A DNA stretch of 64,000 bases, taken from positions 236,461,832 to 236,525,831 of the forward strand of contig NC_090319.1 in NCBI RefSeq assembly GCF_040869045.1, given 5' to 3'. Below are positions 1-12,250 of this stretch, one piece after another. Positions within the stretch are counted from its first letter, which is position 1. Every line of letters starts with the position of its first letter. The notes under the pieces are model-generated. The model saw only the letters and a list, made by a program, of their open reading frames with translations. It ran no database searches and was not told the DNA's origin. The position numbers and the translations under genes were made by a program. The stretch is from Eurosta solidaginis. Lineage: Eukaryota > Arthropoda > Insecta > Diptera > Tephritidae.

Positions 1-1855
1 AATCACGTTTATTGAAATTATATAAGAGAACCGGTTTATATTCTCATTATGCACAGTACGCTATTTTCCGTCATAAGTATTTTGAACTTAATAAAAAGTG
101 TTATAAAGCTTTTATATATGTAAAATTAAAAGAAACATTATTTGCCACCCGAAGTCTTTTTATGATTTCGTAAATTCTAAACGCAGAACTAACGGTTTTC
201 CTTCTGCCATGAAGTTTAGAAATAGCATTTCCAGCGACGATCAAGAGATTGCAAACTTCTTCGCTCAATTCTTTCACTCTAATTACTCTGCTGTAGTTGA
301 CTCATCACCTACAAATTATCCGTATGAGCTCCGTTTTAGTAACTCAATATATGCCCCACATTTGCTGCCTGAAGATGTTCTACTATATCTAAAGACCCTA
401 AAAGAATCCTTCAAATATGGTCCCGATTTGATCCCAACATGTTTTCTTAAAAAATGTGCGGAATACATTTACCAGCCCATTACTGATTTGTTTAACCTCT
501 CTTTAAAAAATAGCATTTTCCCAACGGCTTGGAAGGAATCTTTTCTTATCCCACTACATAAAAAAGGAAGCAAGTCGTCTATTGAAAACTATCGTGGAAT
601 AGCAAAGCTCTCCACTATCCCTAAGCTTTTCGAGTAATGACCTTACATTTCGATTTCTACATTGATAGTTCTCAGCATGGGTTTTGTAGAGCCAAATCAA
701 CCACAACCAATTTACTTGAATTTACAACTCACGTTTTTAATGGGTTTAGAAACAATCATCATACCGACGTTATATACACTGATTTCAGCAAAGCATTCGA
801 CAAATTACGCCACTCATTACTTCTTTATAAACTCGAATTGCTTGGTTTTCAACCTGGCCTAACTCGCTGGATATCCTCCTATCTTTGCGGTAGAACTCAA
901 AGAGTCATTTTCAAAAACATTTGTTCGAATGTCATCGATGTTCCCTCCGGTGTGTCTCAGGACAGCCATATCGGTCCTATTCTGTTTTTGATCTTTATAA
1001 ACGATGTTTCCACAACTATAAAATATTCTAAAATTTTAATGTATGCCGACGACGTAAAACTTTTTAAGTCATACGCATCGGTTGAAGAACGTTCTGTACT
1101 CCAGGCGGATTTAAATCGTTTAGTTACTTGGTGTAATGCGAATTTTATGCCTCTCAACATAGAAAGATGTAAATCCATGTGTTTTTCACGTGGGAACATA
1201 CAGCCAGCTTCCTCCACAATTAATGGCCAAACTCTGGAAAGCGTTCATGTTTTTGTCGACTTGGGAGTTACAGTGAATTGCAAACTTAGTTTCAACCCTC
1301 ATATTAATGCCACAGTCAATAAAGCGAGAGGAGTTTTAGCATTTGTGAAAAGATGGGCAAAAGAGTTTAGTGATCCTTACGTTACAAAAACCTTTTTTAC
1401 ATCATTGGTGAGGCCGATATTAGAATATGGAATCCGCGTTATCAAGTTCATGTGGATAGACTAGAATCCATTCAAAAACAGTTTTTACTTTTCGCCTTGA
1501 GAAATCTTCAATGGGACTCTCCGTATAATCTTCCTCCTTACACTAATCGATTAAAACTAATAAATCTTCCTACACTTGCAAGTCGTAGAGAAATGCTAGG
1601 TGTACTATTTATGGCTAGACTTTTAAATGGATCGATTTCAAGCCCATTTATTTTGTACGAAGTAAACTTGGATGTTCCATGCCGAGTTTCAAGGCATTAT
1701 AAACCTATAATTCTTAAACAATGCAGAAGCAATTTCCAACTACACGAACCTTTTCTATGTTTGTGTGAAGATTATAACTCTCACTCGAGAATAATTGATG
1801 TTTGGGACTCGCTCTTTGCCATAAAAAATACTGTTCTATTTTCTCCTAATAATTA
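1..1855 (+). pseudogene. Reverse transcriptase of LINE L1 (frameshifted)
   Basis: Would encode the reverse transcriptase that copies LINE RNA at a nicked target. Three reading frames carry consecutive parts: up to 637 (the ENYRGIAKLS motif), 637-1464 (SQHGF, YTDFSKAFD, SGVSQDSHIGPILF and the catalytic MYADDVKLF), and 1452-1855 (thumb and C-terminal region). Frame changes therefore lie near 637 and 1450. The usual SGVPQG motif reads SGVSQD, a further sign of decay. Coding similarity continues upstream of the first ATG at 209, so that ATG is not a real start. No endonuclease is visible because the 5' part lies outside the window. Confidence 0.85.
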
Positions 1856-2005
1856 AAAAATTATATTTATACTTTTAGTCTATTGTATTTTGTGAATCTA
1901 TATTTCTCAACTGATGAGTTTTTCTGTAACTGAGCGGTTTTGGGTCTCGGCGCTTAAGAAGCCACTGCCTCTCAAAGACTCGGTAACAAAAAAATTATAA
2001 ATAAC
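1..2005 (+). mobile_element. Non-LTR retrotransposon L1 copy 1, 3' half (RT and 3' UTR)
   Basis: The element enters from the left edge of the window. Coding text for a non-LTR reverse transcriptase runs from about base 1 to 1855, followed by an A+T-rich 3' UTR that includes a GAGCGGTTTTGGGTC-like block near 1930-1950. The same UTR block follows the second copy of this family near 63,100, which supports a UTR end around 2,000. The coding part is broken by two frameshifts, so this copy cannot make a functional protein. Family: Jockey/CR1-like group by RT style; I cannot fix the clade without alignment. Confidence 0.85.
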
Positions 2006-2290
2006 ACATAAATAAGAATTAGGATACCAAAAAAAAAAATAGTATGTATGAATTAAAAAAAAAAAACAGGATTAGCCTGGTTTCATCGGGCCCACTTGAG
2101 GGCAGTGCGCTGCCACAACGTCCGAGAAAAAAAATAAAACCGTTTAAAAAAACACAGCTATTATTTATTATATTCCATTATTTAAATGAGTGGTAATCTT
2201 AAATTATTTTCTTACCTCAAACTTTTCACTAATATGTATTTCCATATTCAGTTTTTAAGTTCAAGTGAGACGAAATAAATGTTTGTCAGT
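2005..2290. other. A-rich spacer between two LINEs, no gene seen
   Basis: Contains several A runs and a short G+C-rich island (about 2075-2130). No reading frame with recognisable content. It may hold degraded LINE tail material. Confidence 0.4.
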
Positions 2291-2438
2291 GCATGTCTAT
2301 TCTTGCCAATTTGTTTTCTAAAATAAATAGCGACAACCAATCAGCGAGCAGAAATGACGCTGGCACGTACATAATCTCCACAGAAAAGGTCGCTAGAGCG
2401 GAAATGGAGGCGGCCTCGCGTTTATCATACACCACTCT

Positions 2439-3138
2439 GTGCAATATCATATATTTGATCCTGGCATCGACCGCAGGGACAATGTCTTAGAACGTCAAGG
2501 CCTATCTGTCTGGTCAGGCGATGCAAACCTAGAAATCATCAACATCTACATCCCTCCTGCCACCTGTTGCCCCAGTGGATACCTCCCTAATATTAGCGTT
2601 AATCACTGGCAACCATCGCATTATCTTAGGCGACTTTAATGCCCATCACGATCTATGGAATTCAAACTTGCAGGCGGACAGTAGGGGTGAGATGTTGGCG
2701 GATCAAATAGAAGAAACGACGTTCTGCACTATAAATGGAGACGCCCCCACACGTATGGTAGGAAGCTGTCACAGTTCGCCGGATATCTCAATCGTGAGCG
2801 CAGAACTCGTTAACTGCGTCAACTGGCAGCCGATGGTAACATTGGCATCCGACCACCTGCCTACACTTATTTCATTCGACCGTCCCGCCGTCTTCATCAT
2901 CGCAGAAAAACGCACTGTCATTAACTTTAAAAAAGGAAAGTGGGACGAATACAAATCCTATATAGACAACCGCTTTACTGCCCTCTCTATCCCAACTGAT
3001 GCCCGCCAATGGGAGCGTGCTTTCCGCAATGTCATTGAATCCCCCCCGGCTCGTTTCATTCCCTCGATAGAATTCTCGAAATTCGGCCCCACTTCCCGGC
3101 CGAGGCCGCAAGTTAAGCTAGAGAACGTGACCTTATAA
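2439..3138 (+). pseudogene. AP-type endonuclease domain of LINE L2
   Basis: This domain nicks target DNA for target-primed reverse transcription. The N-terminal part (LEIINIYIPP) is in the frame of 2439 and continues in another frame from about 2600 with the catalytic-site motif ILGDFNAHHDLW and, later, LASDHLP (the SDH motif). The frame change at about 2590-2610 breaks the gene. Downstream coding continues with another shift near 3120-3140. A minus-strand relative with the same GSCHSS and ASDHLP motifs is at 18,587-19,070. Confidence 0.85.
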
Positions 3139-3449
3139 GACAGCTCGATCCTGGCAACCCCCAAATAAGGGACATAAACCAACGCATCAGATTGCTTGTG
3201 GATGAACACAAGCGGGCGAAATGGGAGGAGCACCTGAGCGGTTGAAACCTCTCTGCCGGTGTAGGTAAACTTTGGTCCACTGTAAAGTCCCTATCGAATC
3301 CGTCTAGGCACAATGACAAAGTTTCCATCGCCTTTGGCGACAAAGTGCTGCCGGATGCGAAAAATGCGCGAGCGCTTTCTGCCGACAATACATAGTGCAT
3401 TCTACGGTCGACAAAAATAGACGGAGGGCCAACAGACGCGCACTAAAAC

Positions 3450-5219
3450 GTCACCAATTACCATCACCGCCAAGGAGGTTGAGGATGCCATCGGTCATGC
3501 TAAACCATCCAAAGCAGTGGGCCCAGACGGCATAGCCATGCCGATGCTTAAAAGCCTAGGGAAAGAGGGTTTCAAATATTTAGCACATGTCTTCAAACTA
3601 TCTCTTTCCACCTTTGTCATACCCGAAAAATGGAAAATGGCCGAGGTGGTCCCGCTACTAAAGCCTGGGAAACCAGCTAATATAGGAGAGTCATGTCGCC
3701 CGATATCCCTCCTAGCGCCAGTAGCCAAGTCGCTTGAAGCCATTTTGCTCCCCTACTTCAAAGCAAATTTGCAGCTAGCCTGTCATCAGCATGGCTTTAG
3801 AAAACTCCATAGCACCACCACCGCGCTAAATGCCATTAGCACCCAGATAAATTTTGGTTTAAATCAGAAGCCCCACCATAGAACAGTACTCGTAGCGCTA
3901 GACCTATCAAAAGCTTTTGATACGGAAAACCATGGCACGTTACTGCAAGACTTGGAAGAGTCTACCCTTACCCGATGTTTTAAAAGGTGGACCGCAAATT
4001 ATCTGGGTGGTCGGCAGGCATTGGTGCAATTCAGAAACGAAATATCAAAGCCAAGAAGAATTAAACAAGGGGTTCCTCAGGGTGGTGTCCTATCCCCACT
4101 TTTGTTTAATTTTTACATATCAAAACTACCTTCGCCACCAGAAAGAGTTACTATTGTTTCTTACGCCGATGACTGCAAAATAATGGCCACAGGCCCGGGC
4201 CCGAAAATCGATGAGCTTTGCAACAGAATAAACGGCTACCACCCTGATCTCTCCAGTATTTTCGCCTTGCGAAACCTGGCATTATCACCGACTAAATCAT
4301 CCGCGACCCTATTTACAACTTTGACGTCCCAAATGTCGACCATTTATAACACCCACGTCGATGGCACTACGCTATCGACTGTCCTACACCCCAAAATCTT
4401 GGGTGTGACGTTTGATCAGGATCTACATTTTAGTGAGCACGCAGCCGCAATTGTTCCGAAAATCCAGAGCCGTAATAATATCTCAAATCCCTTGCTGGCA
4501 GTACTTGGGGAAAAGACAAAGAAACGCTCATTACCACATACAAAGCAATTGGCCAGTCGTTTGCGTGTTGCGCGTCCCCTATATGGTTGCCAAGCCTAAA
4601 AACTGCCCACTGGAAGAAGCTACAGGCCTGCCAAAATACTGCGCTCAGAATCGCCACGGGCTGTCTTCTTATGTCCCCAGAACACCATCTACTTAATGAG
4701 GTGAGAATGCTCACCATCAGGGAGAGAAATGAGATGCTAACCAAACAGTTGCTGTTGAATACCCAGAAACCTGGGCATCCCAACAAACATCTGATTGTTG
4801 AGCCAGCACCGCCTAGGGACTTAAGGAGTCATCTCCGTAAGCATTTTGAGGAAATACGGCACCTGAGAACTCAGCTGTATGAAGCAAAAAAACACAAGCA
4901 GGTCCTTGGTGAACTCCACAAACAGGCGTTGGACCTTTATGCCAGGAATTGCCCGGTGAATCCAGTACTCGGGGAAGAGTACCCAAAACTTGCGGAAGAG
5001 GAACGCATACTCCCCAGGGAAACGCGAGTCACTCTGGCTCAACTTCGTTCTGGATACTGTAACAGGTTATACTCTTACATATCCAGAATCAACCCCGATA
5101 TACAAAATGTATGCCCCGCTTGCAATGTGTCCCCACATGACACCAACCATCTCTTTAATTGTAATGTGTCCCCACATGACACCAACCATCTCTTTAATTG
5201 GTGGAACCAACGCCTCTAA
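3450..5219 (+). pseudogene. Reverse transcriptase and zinc-knuckle C-terminus of LINE L2
   Basis: Frame one (to 4599) carries KAVGPDGIAMPML, the CRPISLLAPVAK block, HQHGFRKLHSTTTAL, LDLSKAFD, GVPQGGVLSPLLFN and the catalytic SYADDCKIM. The protein then shifts frame near 4590 and continues to 5219 with LQACQNTALRIATGC and the C-terminal CPACNVSPHDTNHLFNC, a C-x2-C-x8-H-x3-C zinc-knuckle-like motif. The second half of that motif is directly duplicated in frame (39 bp, about 5125-5203). A frameshift after the duplication replaces the last residues with WWNQRL. The catalytic dyad is intact but the frame is not. Confidence 0.85.
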
Positions 5220-5359
5220 CACCCCTTTCATTATGGTCCACCCCTGTTGAAACAGCAAGTTTCCTTGGACTCCCGTTAGAGGATACTGATAACAATATGT
5301 GATCGGTCGCAGCTATTAGGTGGGGCGAAACATTGCTACAACAACAACGACAATGCAGA

Positions 5360-5760
5360 AACTCACTCGGAGTATTAGCTAAACCGGTACGATGGGTCCG
5401 ATTAGAAAAACATTCTTTCTACAGTATTTTATTGTTGCCTTTGCCGAGGACCTTCAGAGTGATAGGCGAGCCTGCTACCTCTACATCACGGCGGACTCCT
5501 CTCTTAACATGGTGAAAAATCACCGTTCAGTTTATCCTGATAAATACACTTTGGCTTACAAGTATTTGTATGTAGAAATTGTTTATCACCACAAAATTTC
5601 AGCGTTCTAACATTCATGAAAGTTTTTGATAGCATTTTATTAATTTATTCATTTTATACATCTTATGCAATACTCTAGACCGGGTTCATCTTCATAAAAA
5701 AAGGCCTTAAGTGAAATATGTATGTATCGTACACATATTTTTCAGCGAGGCTCTGGCAAC
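5360..5760. other. Unassigned spacer, no gene seen
   Basis: A+T-rich DNA after the LINE tail. No reading frame with recognisable content and no clear inverted repeat. Confidence 0.4.
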
Positions 5761-5764
5761 CCTA

Positions 5765-5975
5765 AGCTTCTCATGGGTTTAGAGGGTGGGGGTCGATAGA
5801 AGTTTTAGTGTGGTCATATTTAATCGTTCCCGAGATGATCGGGCTAGTACCTTACTAGTGCTTGTTACCGGAACATACCGGGTCTATATCCGGCAAAGGA
5901 CCATCAACATCGATAACACTCTCCAAAACCTTCAGGGAGTATCCTTATCTCTACAACAACAGCATGACCACATGG
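5765..5975 (+). mobile_element. CAA-tailed retroposon fragment (SINE-like or LINE 3' end), plus strand
   Basis: The segment reads TCGTTCCCGAGATGATCGGG ... ACCGGAACATACCGGG ... GGCAAAGGACCATCA and ends in CTCTACAACAACAG. The same ordered blocks occur in reverse complement at 60,828-61,226, where the copy is bounded by a 10-bp target duplication. Both copies share the CAA-type tail with LINE L2, suggesting that L2-like machinery mobilised them. No protein is supported. Confidence 0.65.
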
Positions 5976-6140
5976 AACCTTCTCGGCAATTCCGCCACCC
6001 ACCCCTAGTTCCATAAGAAACTTGCGATCGCCCGAGCCTCCCCTGCCAAATATCTGTTTAATACTTTCATATTCGCTATTCCCCTCAGGTAGGTGAAGCT
6101 GACAATTGGGTTGCGGAAGCTGTAGAATATAAATCTTTTT
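5976..6140 (-). mobile_element. Fragment of the same retroposon family, minus strand
   Basis: Read on the minus strand it contains AACCCAATTGTCAGCTTCACC, a block matching the upstream part of the retroposon at 60,828-61,226 (about 61,080-61,110). It lies tail to tail with the plus-strand piece at 5765-5975. It has a different interior from the plus-strand copy, so it is a separate piece rather than a simple hairpin. Confidence 0.4.
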
Positions 6141-6176
6141 AACAATTTTTGTTGTCATATCGGCCTACTGATTTGT

Positions 6177-6664
6177 AAGATCGCGGGTTCGAATCGAGCT
6201 CAAGGCCTAACAGTAATTTTGTATCATTATTATTGTTATGATAAATTTTTTCTTAATTGAAAGAATTTTTAAATTAGAATAGAAGAAAGAAAAAATTTAG
6301 ACAACTGCCAAAGCTCGTTGTATAGATCCATTTCGGGAACTGCTAAATTCCTTCATAGACAACGTTTAGGCGCCGCTGCTATAACCATTCAGTAGAATAG
6401 AAGTAGGATTAATGAAGACAAACAAAAAACCGCTGTGATGGCTGAATGGTTATAGCAGCGGCGCCTAAACGCTGCCGATGAAGGAATTTAGCAGTTCCCG
6501 AAATGGATCTATACAACAAGCTTTGGCAGTTGTCTAAATTTTTTCTTTCTTCTATTCTAATTTAAAAATTTTTTCAATTAAGAAAAAATGTATCATAACA
6601 ATAATAATGATAAAAAATTATTGTTAGACCTTGAGCTCGATTCGAACCCGCGATCTTATAAATC
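6177..6664. repeat. Near-perfect inverted repeat (foldback unit 1), loop about 45 bp
   Basis: Arm 6177-6393 is the complement of arm 6440-6664. The arm ends at the loop carry GCGGCGCCTAAACG-type sequence. The loop includes an ACCGCTGTGATGGC stretch that appears inverted in the second unit near 12,585. The arms contain GGGTTCGAATC, which resembles a tRNA-gene B box, and the loop-side TGGCTGAATGG resembles an A box, but the two point in opposite directions. Confidence 0.85.
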
Positions 6665-7346
6665 TGAGCAGAGCTCACAGAGTATATTAACTTTGTTCAC
6701 ATAACGGTAATCCGTAACGGCATAAATTAATCGAGATAGATATAGACTTATATATATCAAAATGATCTGGGCGAAAAAAGAAATTTATTTATCCACGTCC
6801 GTCCGTCCGTCCGTCCGCCGGTAAACACGATAACTTGAGTAAATTATAAAGTATCTTGATGAAATTTTGTACGTAGGTTCCTGGGCACTCACCTCAGATC
6901 GATATTTAAAATGAACGAAATCAGACTATAACCACGCCCACTTTTTCGATATCGAATATTTCGAAAAACACATAAAGTGCGATAATTCATTACCAAATAC
7001 GGACAAAACGATAAAACTTGGTAGGAGGGTTGATCTTATGACGTAGAAGATAAAATTAGTAAAATTTTGGACAATGGGCGTGGCACCGCCCACTTTTGAA
7101 AGAAGGTAATTTGAAAGTTTTGCAAGCCGTAATTTGTTGTTGAAGATATCATCATGAAATTTGGCAAGAGTGTTACTCCTATTCCTATATGTGTGCTAAG
7201 TAAAAATTAACAAAATCGGATGACGAACACGCCCATTAAAAAAAAATGTTAAGTCAAATTATAACAAAAAATTTAATATATTTACAATATATAAGTAAAT
7301 TATGTCAACATTCAACTCCAGTAATTATATAGTGCAATGAAATATA

Positions 7347-10300
7347 ACAAGTAAGGAAAGCTAAGTTCGGGTGTAACCGAACATTACATACTCAGTTGAG
7401 AGCTATGGAGACAAAATAAGGGAAATCACCATGTAGGAAAATAGACCTAGGGTAACCCAGGAATGTGGTTGTATGACATGTGTATCAAATGGAAGGTATT
7501 AAAGAGTATTTTAAGAGAGAGTAGGCCATAGTTCTATTGATGGACGCCATTTAGGGATATCGCCATAAAGGTGGACCAGGGCTGACTCTAGAATTTGTTT
7601 GTACGATATGGGTATCAAATGAAAGGTGTTACTGAGCATTTTAAGAGGAAGTGGGCCTTAGGTCTATCGGTGGACGCCTTTTCGAGATATCGCCATTAAG
7701 GTGGACTAGGGGTGACTCTAGAATGTGTTTGTACGATATGGGTATCAAATGAAAGGTGGTAATGAGTATTTTAAAAGGGAATGGGCTTTAGTTCTATAGG
7801 TGAACGCCTTTTCGAGAAATCGCCATAAAGGTGGACCAGGGGTGACTCTAGAATATGTTTGTACGATATGGGTATCGAATGAAAGCTGTTAATGAGTATT
7901 TTGAAAAGGAGTGATCCTTAGTTCCATAGGTCGACGCCGTTTCGAGATATCGCCATATCAAACGAAAGGTGTTACTGAGCATTTTAAGAGGGAGTGGGCA
8001 TGAGGTCTATAGGTGGACGCCTTTTCGAGATATCGTCATTAGGGTGGGCAGGGGTGACTCTAGAATGTGTTTGTACGATATGGGTATCAAACGAAAGGTG
8101 TTACTGAGCATTTTAAGAGGGAGTGGGCATTAGGTCTATAGGTGGACGCCTTTTCGAGAAATCGCCATTAGGGTGGGCCAGGGGTGACTCTAGAATGTTT
8201 GTACGATATGGGTATCAAACGAAAGGTGTTACTGAGCATTTTAAGAGGGAGTGGGCATTAGGTCTATAGGTGGACGCCTTTTCGAGATATCGCCATTAGG
8301 GTGGGCCAGAGGTGACTCTAGAATGTGTTTGTACGATATGGGTATCAAATGAAAGGTGGTAATGAGTATTTTAAAAGGGAGTAATCCTTAGTTCAATAGG
8401 TGGACGCCTTTTCGAGATATCGCCATAAAGGTGGACCAAGGGTGTCTCTAGAATGTTTGTACGATATGGGTATCAAACGAAAGGTGTTACTGAGCATTTC
8501 AAGAGAGAGTGGGCATTAGGTCTATAGGTGGACGCCTTTTCGAGATATCGCCATTAGGGTGGGCCAGGGGTGACTCTAGAATGTTTGTACGATATGGGTA
8601 TGAAACGAAAGGTGTTACTGAGCATTTTAAGAGGGAGTGGACATTAGGTCTATAGGTGGACGCCTTTTCGAGATATTGGCGTTAGGGTGGGCCAGGGGTG
8701 ACTCTAGAATGTTTGTACGATATGGGTATCAAACGAAATGTGTTACTGAGCATTTTAAGAGGGAGTGGACATTAGGTCTATAGGTGGACGCCTTTTCGAG
8801 ATACCGCCATTAGGGTGGGCCAGGGGTGACTCTAGAATGTTTGTACGATATGGGTATCAAACGAAAGGTGTTACTGAGCATTTTAATAGGGAGTGGGCAT
8901 TAGGTCTATAGGTGGACGCCTTTTCGAGATATCGCTATTAGGGTGGGCCAGGGGTGCCTCTAGAATGTTTGTACGATATGGGTATCAAACGAAAGGTGTT
9001 ACTGAGCATTTTAATAGGGAGTGGGCATTAGGTCTATAGGTGGACGCCTTTTCGAGATATCGCCATTAGGGTGGGCCAGGGGTGACTCTAGAATGTGTTT
9101 GTACGATATGGATATCAAATTAAAGGTATTAATGAGGGTTTTAAAAGCGAGTGGCCCTTAGATGTATATGTGAAGGCGTTCTCGGGATATCGACCAAAAT
9201 GTGGACCAGGTGATCCAGAAAATCATCTGTCGGGTACTGCTAATTTATTTATATATGGAATACCACTAACAGTATTCCTGCCAAGATTCCAAGGGCTGTT
9301 GATTTTCACAGAAAACAGTTATCGTCCTAGGAGCCAAGCCTCCACCAAATTTCACAAGGATTGGTTAATTTTTGTTCGACTTATGGCATTAAAAGCATCC
9401 TAGACAAATTAAATGAAAAAGGGCGGAGCCACGCCCATTTTGAAATTTTCTTTTATTTTTGTAATTTGTTGCACCACATCATTACTGGAGTTGAATGTTG
9501 GCATAATTTACTTATATGCTGTAAAGATATTAACTCTTCTTTTAAAATTTGAATTAAAAAAATTTTTTTTTAAAAAGTGGGCGTGATCGTTCTCCGATTT
9601 TGCTAATTTTTATTAAGCAGACATAAAGTAATAAGGGTAATGTTCCTGCCAAATTTCATCATGATATCTTTAACGACTGCCAAATTACAGCTTGCAAAAC
9701 TTCTAAATTACCTTCATTTAAAAGTGGGCGGTGCCACGCCCAATGGCCAAAATTTTACTAGTTTTCTATTCTGCGTCATAAGCTCAACTCACCTACCAAG
9801 TTTCATCGCTTAATGCGTATTTGGTAATGAATTATCGCACTTTTTTGATTTTTCGAAATTTTCGATATCGAAAAATTGGGCGTGGTTATTGTCCGATATC
9901 GTTAATTTTAAATAGCGATCTGAGATGAGTGCCCAGGAACATATATACCAAATTTCATGAAGATACCTCAAAATTTACTCAAGTTATCGTGTTAACGGAC
10001 AGACGGACGGACGGACGGACGACTGTGTATAAAAACTGGGCGTGGCATCAACCGATTTCGCCTATTTTCACAGAAAACAGTTAACGTCGTAAAATCTACT
10101 CCCCTACCAAATTTCAAAAGGATTGGTTAATTTTTGTTCGACTTATGGCGTTAAAAGTATCCTAGACAAATTAAATGAAAAAGGGCGGAGTCACGCCCAT
10201 TTTGAAATTTTCTTTTATTTTTGTATTTTGTTGCACCGTATCATTACTGGAGTTGAATGTTGACAGAATTTACTTATATACTGTAAAGATATTAAATTTT

Positions 10301-10880
10301 TGTAAAAATTTTACTTTAAAAAAAAATTTTTTTTAAAAGTGGGCGTGGTCCTTCCCCGATTTTGCTAATTTTTATTAAGCGTACATATAGTAATAGTAGT
10401 AACGTTCCTGACAAATTTCATCATGATATCTTCAACGACTGCCAAATTACACCTTGCAGAAGTTTTAAATTACCTTCTTTTAAAAGTGGGCGGTGCCACG
10501 CCCATTGTCCAAAATTTTACTAATTTTCTATTCTGCGTCATAAGTTCAACTCATCTACCAAGTTTCGTCGCTTTATCGGTCTTTTGTAATGAATTATCGC
10601 ACTTTTTCGGTTTTTCGAAATTTTCGATATCGAAAAAGTGGGCGTGGTTATAGTCCGATATCGTTCATTTTAAATAGCGATCTGAGATGAGTGCTCAGGA
10701 ACCTACATACCAAATTTCATCAAGATACCTCAAAATTTACTCAAGTTATCGTGTTAACGGACGGACGGACGGACGGATATATGGAAGTCTATATCTATCT
10801 CGATTCCTTTATATATGTACAACCAACCGTTATCCAATCAAACTTAATATACTCTGTGAGCTCTGCTCAACTGAGTATAA
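7347..10880 (-). mobile_element. Family H copy H2, full length, inserted in H1
   Basis: Runs from the B-end (ACAAGTAAGG, then the hairpin GTTCGGGTGTAACCGAAC) to the A-end (CTCTGCTCAACTGAGTATA). It carries the 13-bp subterminal inverted repeat ATACTCAGTTGAG at both ends, a 130-bp monomer array (about 7430-9140), and two copies of a roughly 762-bp body module (about 9306-10,067 and 10,068-10,780), each ending in a GGAC/CCGT microsatellite. Flanking bases are A/T only and no target duplication is evident. The sister copy at 51,078-54,658 is nearly identical outside the array and a 390-bp segment missing here after 9302. No ORF is conserved. Confidence 0.85.
7430..9140. repeat. Tandem array of about 13 monomers of 128-131 bp (H2)
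   Basis: The phrase GGTGACTCTAGAATGT recurs at about 7711, 7841, 8053, 8183, 8311, 8569, 8697, 8825 and 9081, giving a spacing of 128-130 bp. Units differ by a GT insertion or deletion after AATGT and by two sub-types (CGCCATTAGGGTGGGCC versus CGCCATAAAGGTGGACC). One unit near 7950 is internally deleted. Confidence 0.95.
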
Positions 10881-11469
10881 AAATACCAGAAAATTTCAAA
10901 ATGGGCGTGGCTCCGCCCTTTTTCATTTAATTTGTCTAGAATACTTTTAATGCCATAAGTCGAACAAAATTAACCAATCCTTGTGAAATTTGGTAGGGGC
11001 ATAGATTCCATGACGATAACTGTTTTCTGTGAAAATGGGAAAAATCAGTCGAAGCCATGACCAGTTTTTATACACAGTCGACCGCCTGTCCTTCCGCTCG
11101 GCCTTTAACACGATAACTTGAGCAAAATGCGATATATCTTTACTAAACTTAGTTCACGTATTTATCTGAACTCACTTTTTCTTGGTATAAAAAATGGCCG
11201 AAATCCGACTATGACCACGAACACTTTTAGGATATCGAAAATTACGAAAAATTAAAAAAAAATGCCACAATTCTATACCAAATATGCAAAAAGGTATGAA
11301 ACATTGTAATTGGGTTGGTTTATTGACGCAAAATATTACTTTAGAAACAATTTTGAAAAATTGGTGTCAACCTTCCATATTAAGTAGAATAAAATGAAAA
11401 ACTTCTGCAGGGGGAAATCAAAAAATAAATTAGCGGTACCCGACAGATGATGTTCTGGGTCACCCTGGC

Positions 11470-12250
11470 CCACATTTTGGTCGATATCCCGAAAACGCCT
11501 TCACATATACAACTAAGGCCCGCTCCCTTTTAAAGCCCTCAATAATACATTTAATTTGATACCCATATCGTACAAACACATTCTAGAGTCACCCCCACCT
11601 TTATGACGATATCTCGAAAAGGCGTCCACCTATATAAATAAGGCCCACTCCCATTTATATACTCATTAACACCTTTCATTTGGTACCCATATCGTACAGA
11701 CAAATTCTAGAGTCACCCCTGGTCCACCTTTATGGCGATATCTCGAAAAGGCGTCCACCTATAGAACTAAGACCCACTCCCTTTTAAAATACTCATTAAC
11801 ACCTTTCATTTGATTCCCATATCGTAAACACACATTCTAAAGTCACCCCTGGTCCACCTTTATGGCGATATCTCGAAAAGGAGTCGAACTATAGAACCAA
11901 GGCCCACTACCTTTTAAAATACTCATTAGCGCCTTTCATTTGATTCCCGTATCGTAAATACACATTCTAGGGTCACCCCTCGTCCACCTTTGTGGCGATA
12001 TCTAGAAAAGGCGTCCACCTTTATAACAAATGCCCACTCCCTTTTAAAATACTCATTAACACCTTTCATTTGATTCCCATATCGTAAAAACACATTCTAT
12101 AGTCACCCCTAGTCCACCTTAATGGCGATATCCCGAAATGGCGTCCACCTATAGAACTAAGGCCCACTCCCTTTTAAAATACTCTTTAATACCTTCCATT
12201 TGATACCCATATCATACAAACACATTCCAGGGTTACCCTAGGTTCATTTT
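11470..12250. repeat. Monomer array of H1, opposite orientation, about 6 units
   Basis: Same 130-bp monomer in reverse complement (CCTTTCATTTGATACCCAT, TGGCGATATCTCGAAAAGG). Units are more diverged from each other than in H2, as expected for the older host copy. Confidence 0.9.

Larger units (their letters stand above)
2290..5353 (+). mobile_element. Non-LTR retrotransposon L2, near-complete ORF2 region with CAA tail
   Basis: Holds, in order, an apurinic-like endonuclease (about 2440-3060), a linker, a reverse transcriptase (about 3450-4600), and a C-terminal region with a zinc-knuckle-like CPAC...H...C motif (about 5110-5160). The 3' end is a short UTR finishing in a CAA repeat (CTACAACAACAACGACAA near 5336-5353). 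The same tail and C-terminal text occur in the fragment at 17,050-17,775, which fixes the 3' boundary. The 5' end is uncertain; 2293-2430 may be older flanking DNA. Several frameshifts make this copy inactive. The family is in the Jockey/I/LOA superfamily; the exact clade is not determined. Confidence 0.85.

Noticed and set aside
6177..6200. tRNA gene suggested by GGGTTCGAATC in the foldback arms
   Set aside because: The A-box-like and B-box-like motifs face opposite ways and the T-arm stem has mismatches; no cloverleaf forms.
7430..9140. CRISPR-like array
   Set aside because: Repeats are 128-131 bp, contiguous and without unique spacers, in a eukaryotic context.
9095..9403. 102-codon open stretch at the end of the H2 array (also at 52,439)
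   Set aside because: It reads through non-coding repeat DNA, has no motif, and is not kept in other H copies.
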